Origin: Bacteroides sp. OF04-15BH
GTDB lineage: Bacteria > Bacteroidota > Bacteroidia > Bacteroidales > Bacteroidaceae
Assembly: GCF_003477995.1 (NCBI RefSeq)
Contig: NZ_QUEM01000008.1
Location: forward strand, 62,001 to 126,000
Direction of reading: 5' to 3'
DNA length: 64,000 bases
A model generated the notes under the pieces. It was not told where the DNA came from. It saw only the letters and a program-made list of their open reading frames with translations, and did not search any database. Every line of letters begins with the position of its first letter. Positions within the stretch are counted from its first letter, which is position 1. A program made the position numbers and the translations under genes. This document shows, piece after piece, positions 45,307-53,784 of this stretch.

Positions 45307-45696
45307 TTATTGCTCGCCTATCGGATGGTCCGGTTTCGGGTTCACACGCACGTAGTCCCCGTTCGGCGAGAAGGTCAGGATGTCCGTCGCCTCGTTGTAG
45401 GACACGTCGATGCGGAATCCGGTGTTCATGAACAGATTGCCGTTCTCCTCCTGCAAGAGATAGGTTTCCGGCTTCAGCTTGCGGCGGATGCCGCTCCGCT
45501 TGAATACCGTCACCTTATAGGCTTCGCCCTCCTTGTAGATAAGCACGTCGGGCTTGCCCTCCACACTCTCCCAGTTTCCGCAAAGCAGGTCGCGTCGGTT
45601 GTCCGTTATGTCGCAGGATTGCAGCACCATGACCGCCAGCCCGATTAAACACTTGCTGACTTGCAGCATTTTCGTTCTTGATATACTCATACGCAT
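45307..45696 (-). CDS. DUF3876-like lipoprotein at the traH position
   Basis: A 129-residue lipoprotein (GLAVMVLQSC, lipid cysteine near residue 28) with a beta-rich body (WESVEGKPDVLIYKEGEAYKV). It sits between traG and traI where other elements carry a DUF3876 gene, and probably supports the outer part of the channel. Its exact relation to traH of CTnDOT is not certain from sequence alone. Confidence 0.72.
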   Translation of the reverse strand: MRMSISRTKMLQVSKCLIGLAVMVLQSCDITDNRRDLLCGNWESVEGKPDVLIYKEGEAYKVTVFKRSGIRRKLKPETYLLQEENGNLFMNTGFRIDVSYNEATDILTFSPNGDYVRVNPKPDHPIGEQ

Positions 45697-45727
45697 TTTC
45701 TTTTTTAGTTGATGAATCTGTTTCTAT

Positions 45728-48232
45728 TTATTCCTTTTTTCTCCGCCTTTCGGCAAGCTGCCGGATGACGGCTTCAATGTCGCCGCCCAACTGTTCCGCC
45801 AGACGGTAAACCTCTACTTTTTCCGTTTCTTCGGTGGTGTACGCCAGATACTCTTCAGCACTAACTTCGGTGGCATAGACTGCCGACTGCGTGCCGCCCA
45901 GTCCTATCCACACTTCCTTGTAGAGCCTTGACGGGTTGTTCGCCATGTTGATGGAGAGTATCTGCGACTTCTCTTTCTCCGTCAGACCCAACAGGGACTG
46001 TATGGCATCAAACTTGTTCATGTACTTCCGCTGGTCAAGGAGTATCTTGCAGTCGGAGTTGTTGATGATGCTCTCCTTGACGACGGGCGAGGAAATGATG
46101 TCGTCCACCTCCTGCGTCACCACGATTGCCTCCCCGTAATACTTGCGCACGGTCTTGTACATATAGCGCAGGTACTCAGCCATGTTCGCCGAAGATAGAG
46201 CCTTCCAAGCCTCTTCCACTATCAACTGTTTCCTTACGCCTTTCAATCGGCGCATCTTGTTGATGAAGGCTTCCATGATGATGATGGTCACCACAGGGAA
46301 AAGCTCGCGATTTTCCTTTATACTGTCAATCTCGAAGACGATGAACCGCTTGCCGAGCAGGTCGATGTTCTCCGTGGAGTTGAGCAGGAAGTCGTAGCGT
46401 CCGTCCCGGTAATACTGCCGCATGGTGGTGAGCATATTGTCGATGTTGAAGTCGGACTTCTCCACCTTTATCTCACGTTCCGCCAGTTCGCGGCGGTAGT
46501 CGTCGCGCATATACTCGTAGAAGGTGTTGAACGAGGGGACGATGCTCCGGTCAGCCCTGATACGCTCGATATAGGCGTTCACCGCACTGCCCAGTTCGCC
46601 GCTCTCCGTCTTCGTCACTTTGTCGTCCTCCGACTTCCAGAGCGTCAGCAGCAATGTCTTGATGCTGTCCTTTTTCTCCACGTCGAACACGTAATCATCG
46701 GTGTAGAACGGGTTGAACGAAATCGGTTTCTCCTCCGTGTAGGTGAAGTACACGCCGTCCGCCCCGTTTGTCTTGCACCGGATCATCTCGCACAAGCCCT
46801 GATAGGAGTTTCCCGTGTCCACCAGCACCACGTGCGTACCCTGCTCGTAGTATTGCCTCACGAGGTGGTTCATAAAAAAGGATTTGCCGCTGCCCGAAGG
46901 ACCCAACACGAACTTGTTGCGGTTGGTCGTGATACCCCGCTTCATCGGCAGGTCGCTGATGTCGAGGTGCAACGGTTTTCCCGTAAGCCTGTCCACCATC
47001 TTGATGCCGAAGGGCGAGAGCGAACTGCGGTAGTTGGTTTCCTCCGTGAAGAGGCACACCGCCTGCTCGATGAATGTATGGAAACTCTCTTCCGCCGGGA
47101 AGTCCGCCGCGTTGCCGGGCATCGCCGCCCAGTAGAGCGTCGGGCAGTCGATGGTATTGTGGTGCGGCACGCACTCCATGCTTGCCAGCTGGCTGCCCAC
47201 ATCGTTCTTGATATGCTTCAGTTCCTCCGCGTCATCGCTCCACGCCATGACGTTGAAGTGCGCCCGTACCGAGGTCAGCCCGTAGGAATGGGCTTCGTTC
47301 AGGTACTGGTCTATCCACTCGCGGTTGATGCTGTTGCTCCGGCTGTATCGGGATAGCGACTGCATATTCCTTGCGGACTTCTCGAACTTCTGCAAATTTT
47401 CCTCGCTGTTGTCGATAATCACATACTGGTTATAGATGTGGTTGCAGGAAAGCAGCAGCCCCACGGGGGAGGCGAAGGAGAGGCGACAGTCCGAGCGGTC
47501 GGTGGAGAGTTTCTCGTAGCGGATGTCGGTAGCCACCTTTCCTGGCATATCCTCCGCGTCGGAGAGGGTGTGCAGGCACAGGCGGTTGTCACCGATACGC
47601 ATTTCTTTTGCCGAGAGGTCGATGTCCTGCAAGGTCGTGTCGCCTTCGGGCATGAGCGAGAAGTAACGCTCTATCAGCCCGGCGGACTTCTCCGTCCCGA
47701 CAATCTCGTCGGTGGAGAGGCGGCGCAGCCTCACAAAGCCGCTGTCGTTCATGATGCGCTCGAACTGTTCGGCGGCCTCCATGAACTTCCCGGCGGTTTC
47801 CTTGTCCAGCTCCTTCGGGATGATATGTCCCCGGCACAGCGTACTGAAGTTGCTCTGCATACGGTTACGTTCTTTCGTCGTCTTGGTCAAGTAGAGATAG
47901 CAGGAGTGTTTCAGGTACGGACGCTCGTTGAAGTGGCGTTCAAAGGAACGGCTCAAGAAACTCATGTCGTCCTTCTGTAACTCCGGCATATATTTCTCCT
48001 TGATGAACCAATCCTGCTTATGCACGACGCAGAAGTACGGCAGCACCTTGATAGCCTTGCACCAGCAGCCGTGTATCGCCTCGTACTCTGCGCCCGTCAC
48101 GGTGTAAAGCTCCGGCAGTTCCACCTCAAAAGCCACCGTGATGTCGGCGTCTTTGGAGATGATGCAGCCATGCTCCACCGCCAGCAGGGGGAACTTGTTT
48201 TCCAGTGTTGTCATTTTGGATGTATTTCTCAT
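45728..48232 (-). CDS. traG: Conjugation ATPase TraG (VirB4-like)
   Basis: An 834-residue cytoplasmic ATPase that drives assembly and substrate movement. Walker A is LGPSGSGKSFFMNHL, Walker B is KQLIVEEAWKAL. An N-terminal segment with ENKFPLLAVEHGCIISKDADI is specific to Bacteroidetes TraG proteins. The open frame extends to 48418 but the first 62 codons overlap traF; ATG 48232 overlaps the traF stop by 4 bases, the typical coupled arrangement. Confidence 0.93.
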   Translation of the reverse strand: MRNTSKMTTLENKFPLLAVEHGCIISKDADITVAFEVELPELYTVTGAEYEAIHGCWCKAIKVLPYFCVVHKQDWFIKEKYMPELQKDDMSFLSRSFERHFNERPYLKHSCYLYLTKTTKERNRMQSNFSTLCRGHIIPKELDKETAGKFMEAAEQFERIMNDSGFVRLRRLSTDEIVGTEKSAGLIERYFSLMPEGDTTLQDIDLSAKEMRIGDNRLCLHTLSDAEDMPGKVATDIRYEKLSTDRSDCRLSFASPVGLLLSCNHIYNQYVIIDNSEENLQKFEKSARNMQSLSRYSRSNSINREWIDQYLNEAHSYGLTSVRAHFNVMAWSDDAEELKHIKNDVGSQLASMECVPHHNTIDCPTLYWAAMPGNAADFPAEESFHTFIEQAVCLFTEETNYRSSLSPFGIKMVDRLTGKPLHLDISDLPMKRGITTNRNKFVLGPSGSGKSFFMNHLVRQYYEQGTHVVLVDTGNSYQGLCEMIRCKTNGADGVYFTYTEEKPISFNPFYTDDYVFDVEKKDSIKTLLLTLWKSEDDKVTKTESGELGSAVNAYIERIRADRSIVPSFNTFYEYMRDDYRRELAEREIKVEKSDFNIDNMLTTMRQYYRDGRYDFLLNSTENIDLLGKRFIVFEIDSIKENRELFPVVTIIIMEAFINKMRRLKGVRKQLIVEEAWKALSSANMAEYLRYMYKTVRKYYGEAIVVTQEVDDIISSPVVKESIINNSDCKILLDQRKYMNKFDAIQSLLGLTEKEKSQILSINMANNPSRLYKEVWIGLGGTQSAVYATEVSAEEYLAYTTEETEKVEVYRLAEQLGGDIEAVIRQLAERRRKKE

Positions 48233-48561
48233 GTCGTTTCTTCCTTTCGTTGCCGTTTGAGTAATCGGGTGATCCGCCGTCGGTTGATAAGGTATCGGGG
48301 ATGGCTCCTTGCCGCTCCCAATTTCATCAGCCCGTGTTCGCCGTACCGGGCGTTCAGCGCGAAGGTCTGCCATACGAGGACGGAAGACGATGCCGCGCCG
48401 AAGCCGATACATATCCACTGGTCGATGCCGACCATATAGAGGATGACGAACAGGACGAAGAGAGCCAGCAGACCTCCGCAGAAGATGAAGAGGTACTGAG
48501 CCTTCAAACCCTTGAACTCGACCGGACGGCCGATACCCTTGTTTATCGGGTATTCAGCCAT
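48229..48561 (-). CDS. traF: Conjugative transposon protein TraF (DUF4133, VirB3-like)
   Basis: A 110-residue membrane protein with two helices (YLFIFCGGLLALFVLFVIL, WICIGFGAASSSVLVW) and the DUF4133 start MAEYPINKGIGRPVEFKGL. ATG 48561 is chosen because the 16 upstream codons overlap traE's end region. VirB3-like partner of TraG; overlaps its start by 4 bases. Confidence 0.88.
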   Translation of the reverse strand: MAEYPINKGIGRPVEFKGLKAQYLFIFCGGLLALFVLFVILYMVGIDQWICIGFGAASSSVLVWQTFALNARYGEHGLMKLGAARSHPRYLINRRRITRLLKRQRKEETT

Positions 48562-48571
48562 ACATTGTTTA

Positions 48572-48883
48572 TTAAAGGAAGAATGAGCGCAGGATAGTGG
48601 CGGCGACAATCAAGAAGATACAAGCCCCGAACCACGAGGCGGCGGTCTTCGAGGTGTCCGGGTCTCCGGACGAGAATTTTCCGTACACTTTCACGCCACC
48701 GATAAGCCCGACTACCGCGCCGATGGCGTAGATTAATTTCGTGCCGGGGTCGAAATACGAACTCACCATAGAGGTGGCTTCGTTGATGCCAGCCAGACCG
48801 TTTCCCTGTGCGAAAGCGGAGGCGGTTGCGGCAATCATAAGTGCCGCAGCGATGATTAACTTTTGTCTGATGTTCTTGTTCAT
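48572..48883 (-). CDS. traE: Conjugative transposon protein TraE (DUF4134)
   Basis: A 103-residue small membrane protein with a signal peptide (IIAAALMIAATASAFAQ) and two helices (LIYAIGAVVGLIGGVKVYG, FGACIFLIVAATILRSFFL), the DUF4134 pattern, likely the VirB2/pilin-like or channel subunit. A variant of the CCACTAAAA leader motif lies about 70-86 bases upstream. The gap to traD (48884-49084) holds no gene. Confidence 0.88.
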   Translation of the reverse strand: MNKNIRQKLIIAAALMIAATASAFAQGNGLAGINEATSMVSSYFDPGTKLIYAIGAVVGLIGGVKVYGKFSSGDPDTSKTAASWFGACIFLIVAATILRSFFL

Positions 48884-49084
48884 AAACTGTTCTTTTTTGT
48901 GCCGTCCAAAGGGTGGATAGTCCTTTTTCGGGCGGTTGATACTTGATTACTTTACTTTGGTTTTAGTGGTTGCCCGTTTGTTTCTACGGACTTGGGGCTG
49001 TCCGTTGCGGGTTGGCTGTACCTTGTACCGCCGTGCGCGTGGGTGTCGTCATTTTACGTTTTCATTTCCATTCTTTTTTAGTTG

Positions 49085-49825
49085 TTATACATAGTTTCGG
49101 AAGTCGAACTCCTCGATGTTGTCGGGAATCACGAACACCTTTTCCTTTTGTTGTGTCACGGTCATGTTCACCGTGTCCACGAAAACTGCCATCGCCTTTG
49201 CAATCCTCTCGCTCATTGCTTCATCGGTCAGGCGTTCCGTTATTCTTGTGAAAAGCTCTGTCCCGTCCAGTTCCGTCATGACCTTTCCGGCGTGTCGCAT
49301 TTCCTCATCGGATGGTGATTCCTTCCGTATGGTGTGTACTGCCATGTCAATATCCTCGAAGCTACTTCCCGAAGCCTGCTTTTTGTCTGGTTCTTCATCC
49401 TCCGGTTCATCTTCTCCGTACTCCAGTTCCGAGGGCGGGATGCTCGTGAAGGTTTCATCGAGTTTGTCCTCCGGTACTTGTGTCGGGCGTGAGACGGTTT
49501 CCGTGTTTCCGTCGTCAAAAGTAGCCTCTTCCTCCGACAGCTCAATGCCTTTTTCCGAAGTGGCGGCTTCTTGCGTCGGTATGGCAGCGGTTGTCCGGGT
49601 CGATGCCATCTTGAAACGGCTCTTGCCAATGATGTCCGAGGTGTCTGCGTGAGGTATTTCCTTATCCTTTCCTTGCTCTGCCACCGTACTGTCCAATGAC
49701 CGCCACAGCCCGGCAATATGTCTGAAGAAACGGATGAGCTTCATGTCCATGATGCGGTCATAGAACAGCAGAAACAGAAACCACACGTTGCAAGCAACCG
49801 ATACGATTAAAAACGCCTTTGTCAT
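49085..49825 (-). CDS. traD: Conjugative transposon protein TraD
   Basis: A 246-residue protein: an N-terminal membrane helix (FLIVSVACNVWFLFLLFYD), a long acidic low-complexity middle (YGEDEPEDEEPDKK), and a C-terminal domain ending VIPDNIEEFDFRNYV. Its start overlaps traC by 4 bases. Named by position and by the acidic TraD pattern in related elements; function unknown. Confidence 0.75.
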   Translation of the reverse strand: MTKAFLIVSVACNVWFLFLLFYDRIMDMKLIRFFRHIAGLWRSLDSTVAEQGKDKEIPHADTSDIIGKSRFKMASTRTTAAIPTQEAATSEKGIELSEEEATFDDGNTETVSRPTQVPEDKLDETFTSIPPSELEYGEDEPEDEEPDKKQASGSSFEDIDMAVHTIRKESPSDEEMRHAGKVMTELDGTELFTRITERLTDEAMSERIAKAMAVFVDTVNMTVTQQKEKVFVIPDNIEEFDFRNYV

Positions 49826-50184
49826 AATCTTACTTTTTGGGCGTTTTCAATCTGTTCCATGTACTGCTGCCCGTATTGTCGGAAATGGTCGCGGAGGATG
49901 TTATCCACAAACTTGCCGATGCTCAAACCGTTTCCCATCCGACTGGTAACGATAGCGACTTTCTCATGAATTTCTCGGCTGATGTATATACATTGCCGCG
50001 TTTTGATTTCCGATGCTTGCAGGAAAGTCGAGAGCGGTTTGTCTCTGCCTTTATCCTTGCGGAAGTCAACGTCGGTATTTTCATGCCCGTAGTCGGTTAC
50101 ACACTTTGCTGCACGGACAGCGGTTCTTTCACTCTTTCCTGTTTGCAGATACTCAGCCTGACGGTTCTTATTTGTTCTTTTCAT
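49822..50184 (-). CDS. traC: TraC-position DUF3408-like protein
   Basis: A 120-residue basic protein. The C-terminal part (QCIYISREIHEKVAIVTSRMGNG) has the same plan as the end of TraB: a ribbon-helix-helix-like segment with YIS/YIR, then a helix and VDNIL. It may bind DNA in partition or transfer control with TraA. Overlaps traD by 4 bases. Confidence 0.75.
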   Translation of the reverse strand: MKRTNKNRQAEYLQTGKSERTAVRAAKCVTDYGHENTDVDFRKDKGRDKPLSTFLQASEIKTRQCIYISREIHEKVAIVTSRMGNGLSIGKFVDNILRDHFRQYGQQYMEQIENAQKVRL

Positions 50185-50207
50185 ACTTCTTTGTTGTTTT
50201 TGAGTGT

Positions 50208-50657
50208 TTATAAATTATAGGATTCCATGTGCCGTTTGAACGATTCGGCTATCTCGTCTTGGAACAGCGTGAAATGGTGTGTCAGCACGTTGTCAAGAAA
50301 TGCCGCGATAGTCACTTCGTTGCCTCCGATTACATGAAGCATCTTCTGTATGCGGTCGTGGTACTCCTTGCGGATATAGACCTGCTTGCCGAGCCTTGCC
50401 GTGATATTGGAACCGCATATGAATACTGTGTCATAATCCAATTTTTCCGGCTTGCTGTTCCTGCGCCTGCGTTCCGGCTCCTCTTTGGAGTGCGAGGCGG
50501 GTGGAGAAACGGCTTCTTGTATCGCTTCTTTCGGAGGTGGGACAGGAGCGTTCCCGTCCGTGCTTCTCGCTTCCGGCGGAATGCTTGTATCGTCCAGTCG
50601 AAATGAGTTGATTACGGCTTCGCTGTCGATGTCCTCGATTCTTGTTTTCTTTGCCAT
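50208..50657 (-). CDS. traB: TraB-position DUF3408 protein
   Basis: A 149-residue protein with a variable Pro/Ser/Glu-rich N-terminal half and a C-terminal DUF3408 domain (KQVYIRKEYHDRIQKMLHVIGGN). It follows the ParA-like traA by 5 bases, like a ParB-type partner. Likely DNA-binding; not shown. Confidence 0.8.
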   Translation of the reverse strand: MAKKTRIEDIDSEAVINSFRLDDTSIPPEARSTDGNAPVPPPKEAIQEAVSPPASHSKEEPERRRRNSKPEKLDYDTVFICGSNITARLGKQVYIRKEYHDRIQKMLHVIGGNEVTIAAFLDNVLTHHFTLFQDEIAESFKRHMESYNL

Positions 50658-50662
50658 GCCGT

Positions 50663-51418
50663 TCAGTTTTTGATGATGCCGAGAATCTCATCGACGAGTT
50701 TGTCGAGGTTGCTGCCGCGTACCAGTATTTTGTCCGCCGGAAACGCCGTGGAGCGGAATACCGCCTTGCGTTCTGCCGCCGTCTCCTTGCGGAAGCGCTT
50801 ACTGTCCGGTAGATGTGTTTCCAGAATGGGCAGGGCGAACTCGGCACAGACCTTGTCGTATGCCTTGTAAAGTTCAGTCTTTTCGCGTCCGTCCACCATG
50901 TTCCACACGAGGTAAATCCCTTTGATGCCGGACTTGCCCGTGCTTATCATCTGTTCGTTGATGACAGTGGCGAACTTGATGGAACTCTCCATCACCACAC
51001 GGTCGGCGATGATGGGCGTGAAGATATAGTCCATTTGGGAAATGGTCTGCACCACATCGGCATTGTTGATTGTTCCCGGCAGGTCGAAGAACACGAAATC
51101 GAGGTCGGGCTGCGCTGCCACCAGATTTTCGGCGGTCTTTACCGCATCTTCCGCACGGCTGCATCTGATGGTGTACGGGTTCTTCTTCAGCCGTTTGAGC
51201 TGCTCATACGCCAGCACCTTGTAATGCCCGTCCTCCATGACGGCTTTCATGTCACGCTTGCGCATGTCATGGATACTGTACTGCGGGAAATCGCAGTCCA
51301 CCACGGCTACGTTGTAGCCTTTCACATAGTGCAGATAGCTTGCTACAAGCACTGTCAGGGTTGTCTTACCCGCTCCACCTTTCTGCGTGGAGATTGCCAC
51401 ATAAGTTGCTTCTTTCAT
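50663..51418 (-). CDS. traA: TraA, ParA-family ATPase
   Basis: A 251-residue ParA/MinD-type ATPase with the deviant Walker A motif STQKGGAGKTTL (residues about 8-19), the VVDCDFPQYS strand, and FFDLPGTINNAD as Walker B. First gene of the tra operon, probably positioning the element or the transfer apparatus. It faces mobA across a 681-bp divergent region. Confidence 0.92.
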   Translation of the reverse strand: MKEATYVAISTQKGGAGKTTLTVLVASYLHYVKGYNVAVVDCDFPQYSIHDMRKRDMKAVMEDGHYKVLAYEQLKRLKKNPYTIRCSRAEDAVKTAENLVAAQPDLDFVFFDLPGTINNADVVQTISQMDYIFTPIIADRVVMESSIKFATVINEQMISTGKSGIKGIYLVWNMVDGREKTELYKAYDKVCAEFALPILETHLPDSKRFRKETAAERKAVFRSTAFPADKILVRGSNLDKLVDEILGIIKN

Positions 51419-52099
51419 TTTTTTGATAATTTATTTGGTTATACATCTGTCCGGTGGCGGTAGCGTATTGTCATTAGTACGTACGCACGCACTCCCATTC
51501 ATTTATTTATTCACTCCTTAATCCGGCTGTGCCTGCGGGTATTCATCGGTTTGTCCAACCGTCCATGCTTTTATCCGTCCGCACGGACGTGTGCTTGGAA
51601 AACTATCTGAATACATACACCTGTTTTCAACCGTTTGGATTGATGCCCGGATTGCTGTCCGAACATCCGGCGGAAGGAGTGTATTTTCAGTCCCACATCC
51701 GAATCACACTGCAAATAAACAAGGATATTTTGGAACTTGTATCACTTCTCCGGCAAGTGGCAGCACGTTGCGCCGGTTGGCACTGATTGTCCGGGGCAAG
51801 CCTCTGTCGGACATCGCCTTAAGGGCGTAACTTTGCACCCGAACGGCAGGGTACGCCGCAGGTAGCGCAGCCCGGAGTTTGAAAGGAATCATCCCCAATC
51901 CGTCCCCGACGGATTTTTATGTTCACCTGAACATAGCAAGATGTCTTTTCAGCCGCTCAAAATATTTTGAGCAGCCACGAAAAGCACTTGCCCTTGCAGG
52001 GGGCGGGCTTTCCCTCCGAAGTCGGGAAGCCTTTCAGAACTGCGGTGCTGTAATCCGAAGCGGCGGCTTATGCCGTCAATCCGCTAAATCCAAAGTAAT
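51419..52099. other. Divergent traA-mobA intergenic region, candidate oriT
   Basis: This is 681 bases without a gene. Near mobA it holds a run of perfect palindromes: AATCCGTC/GACGGATT (51897-51904 and 51908-51915), TGTTCACCTGAACA (51920-51933) and GCTCAAAATATTTTGAGC (51955-51972). Near traA lies a GTACGTACG-containing stretch (51475-51495). Such clusters next to relaxase genes are typical of origins of transfer; the nick site cannot be placed from sequence alone. Confidence 0.5.
51828..51835 (+). promoter_or_regulatory. -7 promoter box for mobABC
   Basis: TAACTTTG on the plus strand, 265 bases upstream of mobA, so the mob mRNA would carry the palindromes at 51897-51972 in its leader. The -33 region is weak. 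Confidence 0.5.
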
Positions 52100-52528
52100 A
52101 TGAAAGAGAAAAGGAAAAGCAAATCAGGGAGAAATCCCAAACTTGATCCGGCGGTGTACCGGTACACCGTCCGTTTCAACGAGGAGGAACACAACCGTTT
52201 CCTCGCCATGTTCGGAAAATCGGGTGTCTATGCACGGTCTGTTTTCCTCAAAGCGCACTTCTTCGGGCAACCGTTCAAGGTGCTGAAGGTGGACAAGACG
52301 TTGGTGGACTATTACACCAAACTGTCGGATTTTCATGCACAATTCCGTGCCGTGGGTACGAATTACAACCAAGTCGTGAAGGAACTGAGGCTGCATTTTT
52401 CAGAGAAAAAGGCGATGGCGTTGCTCTACAAATTAGAGCAACACACCGTCGAACTCGTGAAACTGAGCCGCCGGATTGTGGAACTTTCAAGGGAAATGGA
52501 GGCAAAATGGTCGCAAAAATCAGTGTAG
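52100..52528 (+). CDS. mobA: Mobilization protein MobA (relaxosome accessory)
   Basis: A 142-residue basic protein with a ribbon-helix-helix-like N-terminal part (YRYTVRFNEEEHNRFLAMF) and a helical C-terminus (VGTNYNQVVKELR), the plan of MobC/MobA-type relaxosome proteins that bind oriT and help the relaxase. It overlaps mobB by 22 bases. Confidence 0.85.
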   Translation: MKEKRKSKSGRNPKLDPAVYRYTVRFNEEEHNRFLAMFGKSGVYARSVFLKAHFFGQPFKVLKVDKTLVDYYTKLSDFHAQFRAVGTNYNQVVKELRLHFSEKKAMALLYKLEQHTVELVKLSRRIVELSREMEAKWSQKSV

Positions 52529-53754
52529 GAAGTTCGTTGTACGGCGCGATTGCCTACAACGGGGAGAAGATTAACGAGGCGCAGGGGCGGCTTCTCACCA
52601 CCAACCGCATCTACAATGACGGTTCGGGAACGGTGGACATAGGCAAGGCGATGGAGGGTTTTCTCACCTTCCTGCCACCGCAGATGAAGATCGAGAAGCC
52701 GGTGGTGCATATCTCTCTCAACCCGCACCCGGAGGATGTGCTGACCGATATTGAGTTGCAGAATATCGCCCGCGAGTATCTGGAAAAACTCGGTTTCGGA
52801 AACCAGCCTTATCTTGTATTCAAGCACGAGGACATCGACCGCCACCACCTGCACATCGTGACGGTCAACGTGGACGAGAACGGGAAAAGGCTCAACCGGG
52901 ATTTTCTCTACCGCCGCAGCGACCGTATCCGCAGGGAACTGGAACAGAAGTACGGATTGCATCCGGCAGAACGTAAAAATCAGAGATTGGATAATCCGTT
53001 GCGCAAGGTGGCCGCATCGGCAGGTGATGTGAAGAAGCAGGTAGGCAACACCGTGAAGGCTCTGAATGGGCAGTACCGTTTCCAGACGATGGGCGAATAC
53101 CGTGCGCTCCTTTCCTTATATAATATGACGGTGGAGGAAGCGAGGGGCAACGTGCGCGGACGGGAGTATCACGGGCTGGTCTATTCCGTCACGGACGACA
53201 AGGGTAACAAGGTGGGCAACCCGTTCAAATCCTCGCTTTTCGGGAAGTCCGCAGGCTATGAAGCCGTACAGAAGAAGTTTGTCCGTTCCAAATCGGAAAT
53301 CAAGGATAGGAAACTGGCAGACATGACGAAACGCACCGTCCTTTCCGTGCTGCAAGGCACTTATGACAAGGACAAATTTGTATCCCAACTCAAAGAGAAG
53401 GGCATCGACACCGTACTGCGCTACACAGAGGAAGGGCGCATCTATGGGGCTACCTTCATCGACCACCGCACGGGATGCGTGCTGAACGGTTCGCGCATGG
53501 GTAAGGAGCTTTCGGCGAATGCCTTGCAGGAACACTTCACCCTGCCATACGCCGGACAACCGCCGATACCGCTATCCATCCCTGTGGATGCTGCGGACAA
53601 GGCACACGGGCAGACCGCCTACGACAGTGAAGATATATCGGGCGGTATGGGCTTGCTCACTCCCGAAGGTCCGGCGGTAGATGCCGAGGAAGAGGCTTTC
53701 ATCCGGGCGATGAAGCGCAAAAAGAAGAAAAAACGCAAGGGCTTGGGTATGTAA
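52507..53754 (+). CDS. mobB: Relaxase MobB
   Basis: A 415-residue relaxase that nicks oriT and pilots the strand. The three-histidine metal motif is plain: FKHEDIDRHHLHIVTVNVD (about residues 110-128). The N-terminal part GSSLYGAIAYNGEKI is the first relaxase motif region, although the nucleophilic tyrosine is not certain by eye. A Lys-rich C-terminal tail ends KRKKKKKRKGLGM. Followed by the coupling protein after 30 bases. Confidence 0.92.
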   Translation: MVAKISVGSSLYGAIAYNGEKINEAQGRLLTTNRIYNDGSGTVDIGKAMEGFLTFLPPQMKIEKPVVHISLNPHPEDVLTDIELQNIAREYLEKLGFGNQPYLVFKHEDIDRHHLHIVTVNVDENGKRLNRDFLYRRSDRIRRELEQKYGLHPAERKNQRLDNPLRKVAASAGDVKKQVGNTVKALNGQYRFQTMGEYRALLSLYNMTVEEARGNVRGREYHGLVYSVTDDKGNKVGNPFKSSLFGKSAGYEAVQKKFVRSKSEIKDRKLADMTKRTVLSVLQGTYDKDKFVSQLKEKGIDTVLRYTEEGRIYGATFIDHRTGCVLNGSRMGKELSANALQEHFTLPYAGQPPIPLSIPVDAADKAHGQTAYDSEDISGGMGLLTPEGPAVDAEEEAFIRAMKRKKKKKRKGLGM

Positions 53755-53784
53755 TCAGAGTATCAACAATTAAAAAATCAATGT

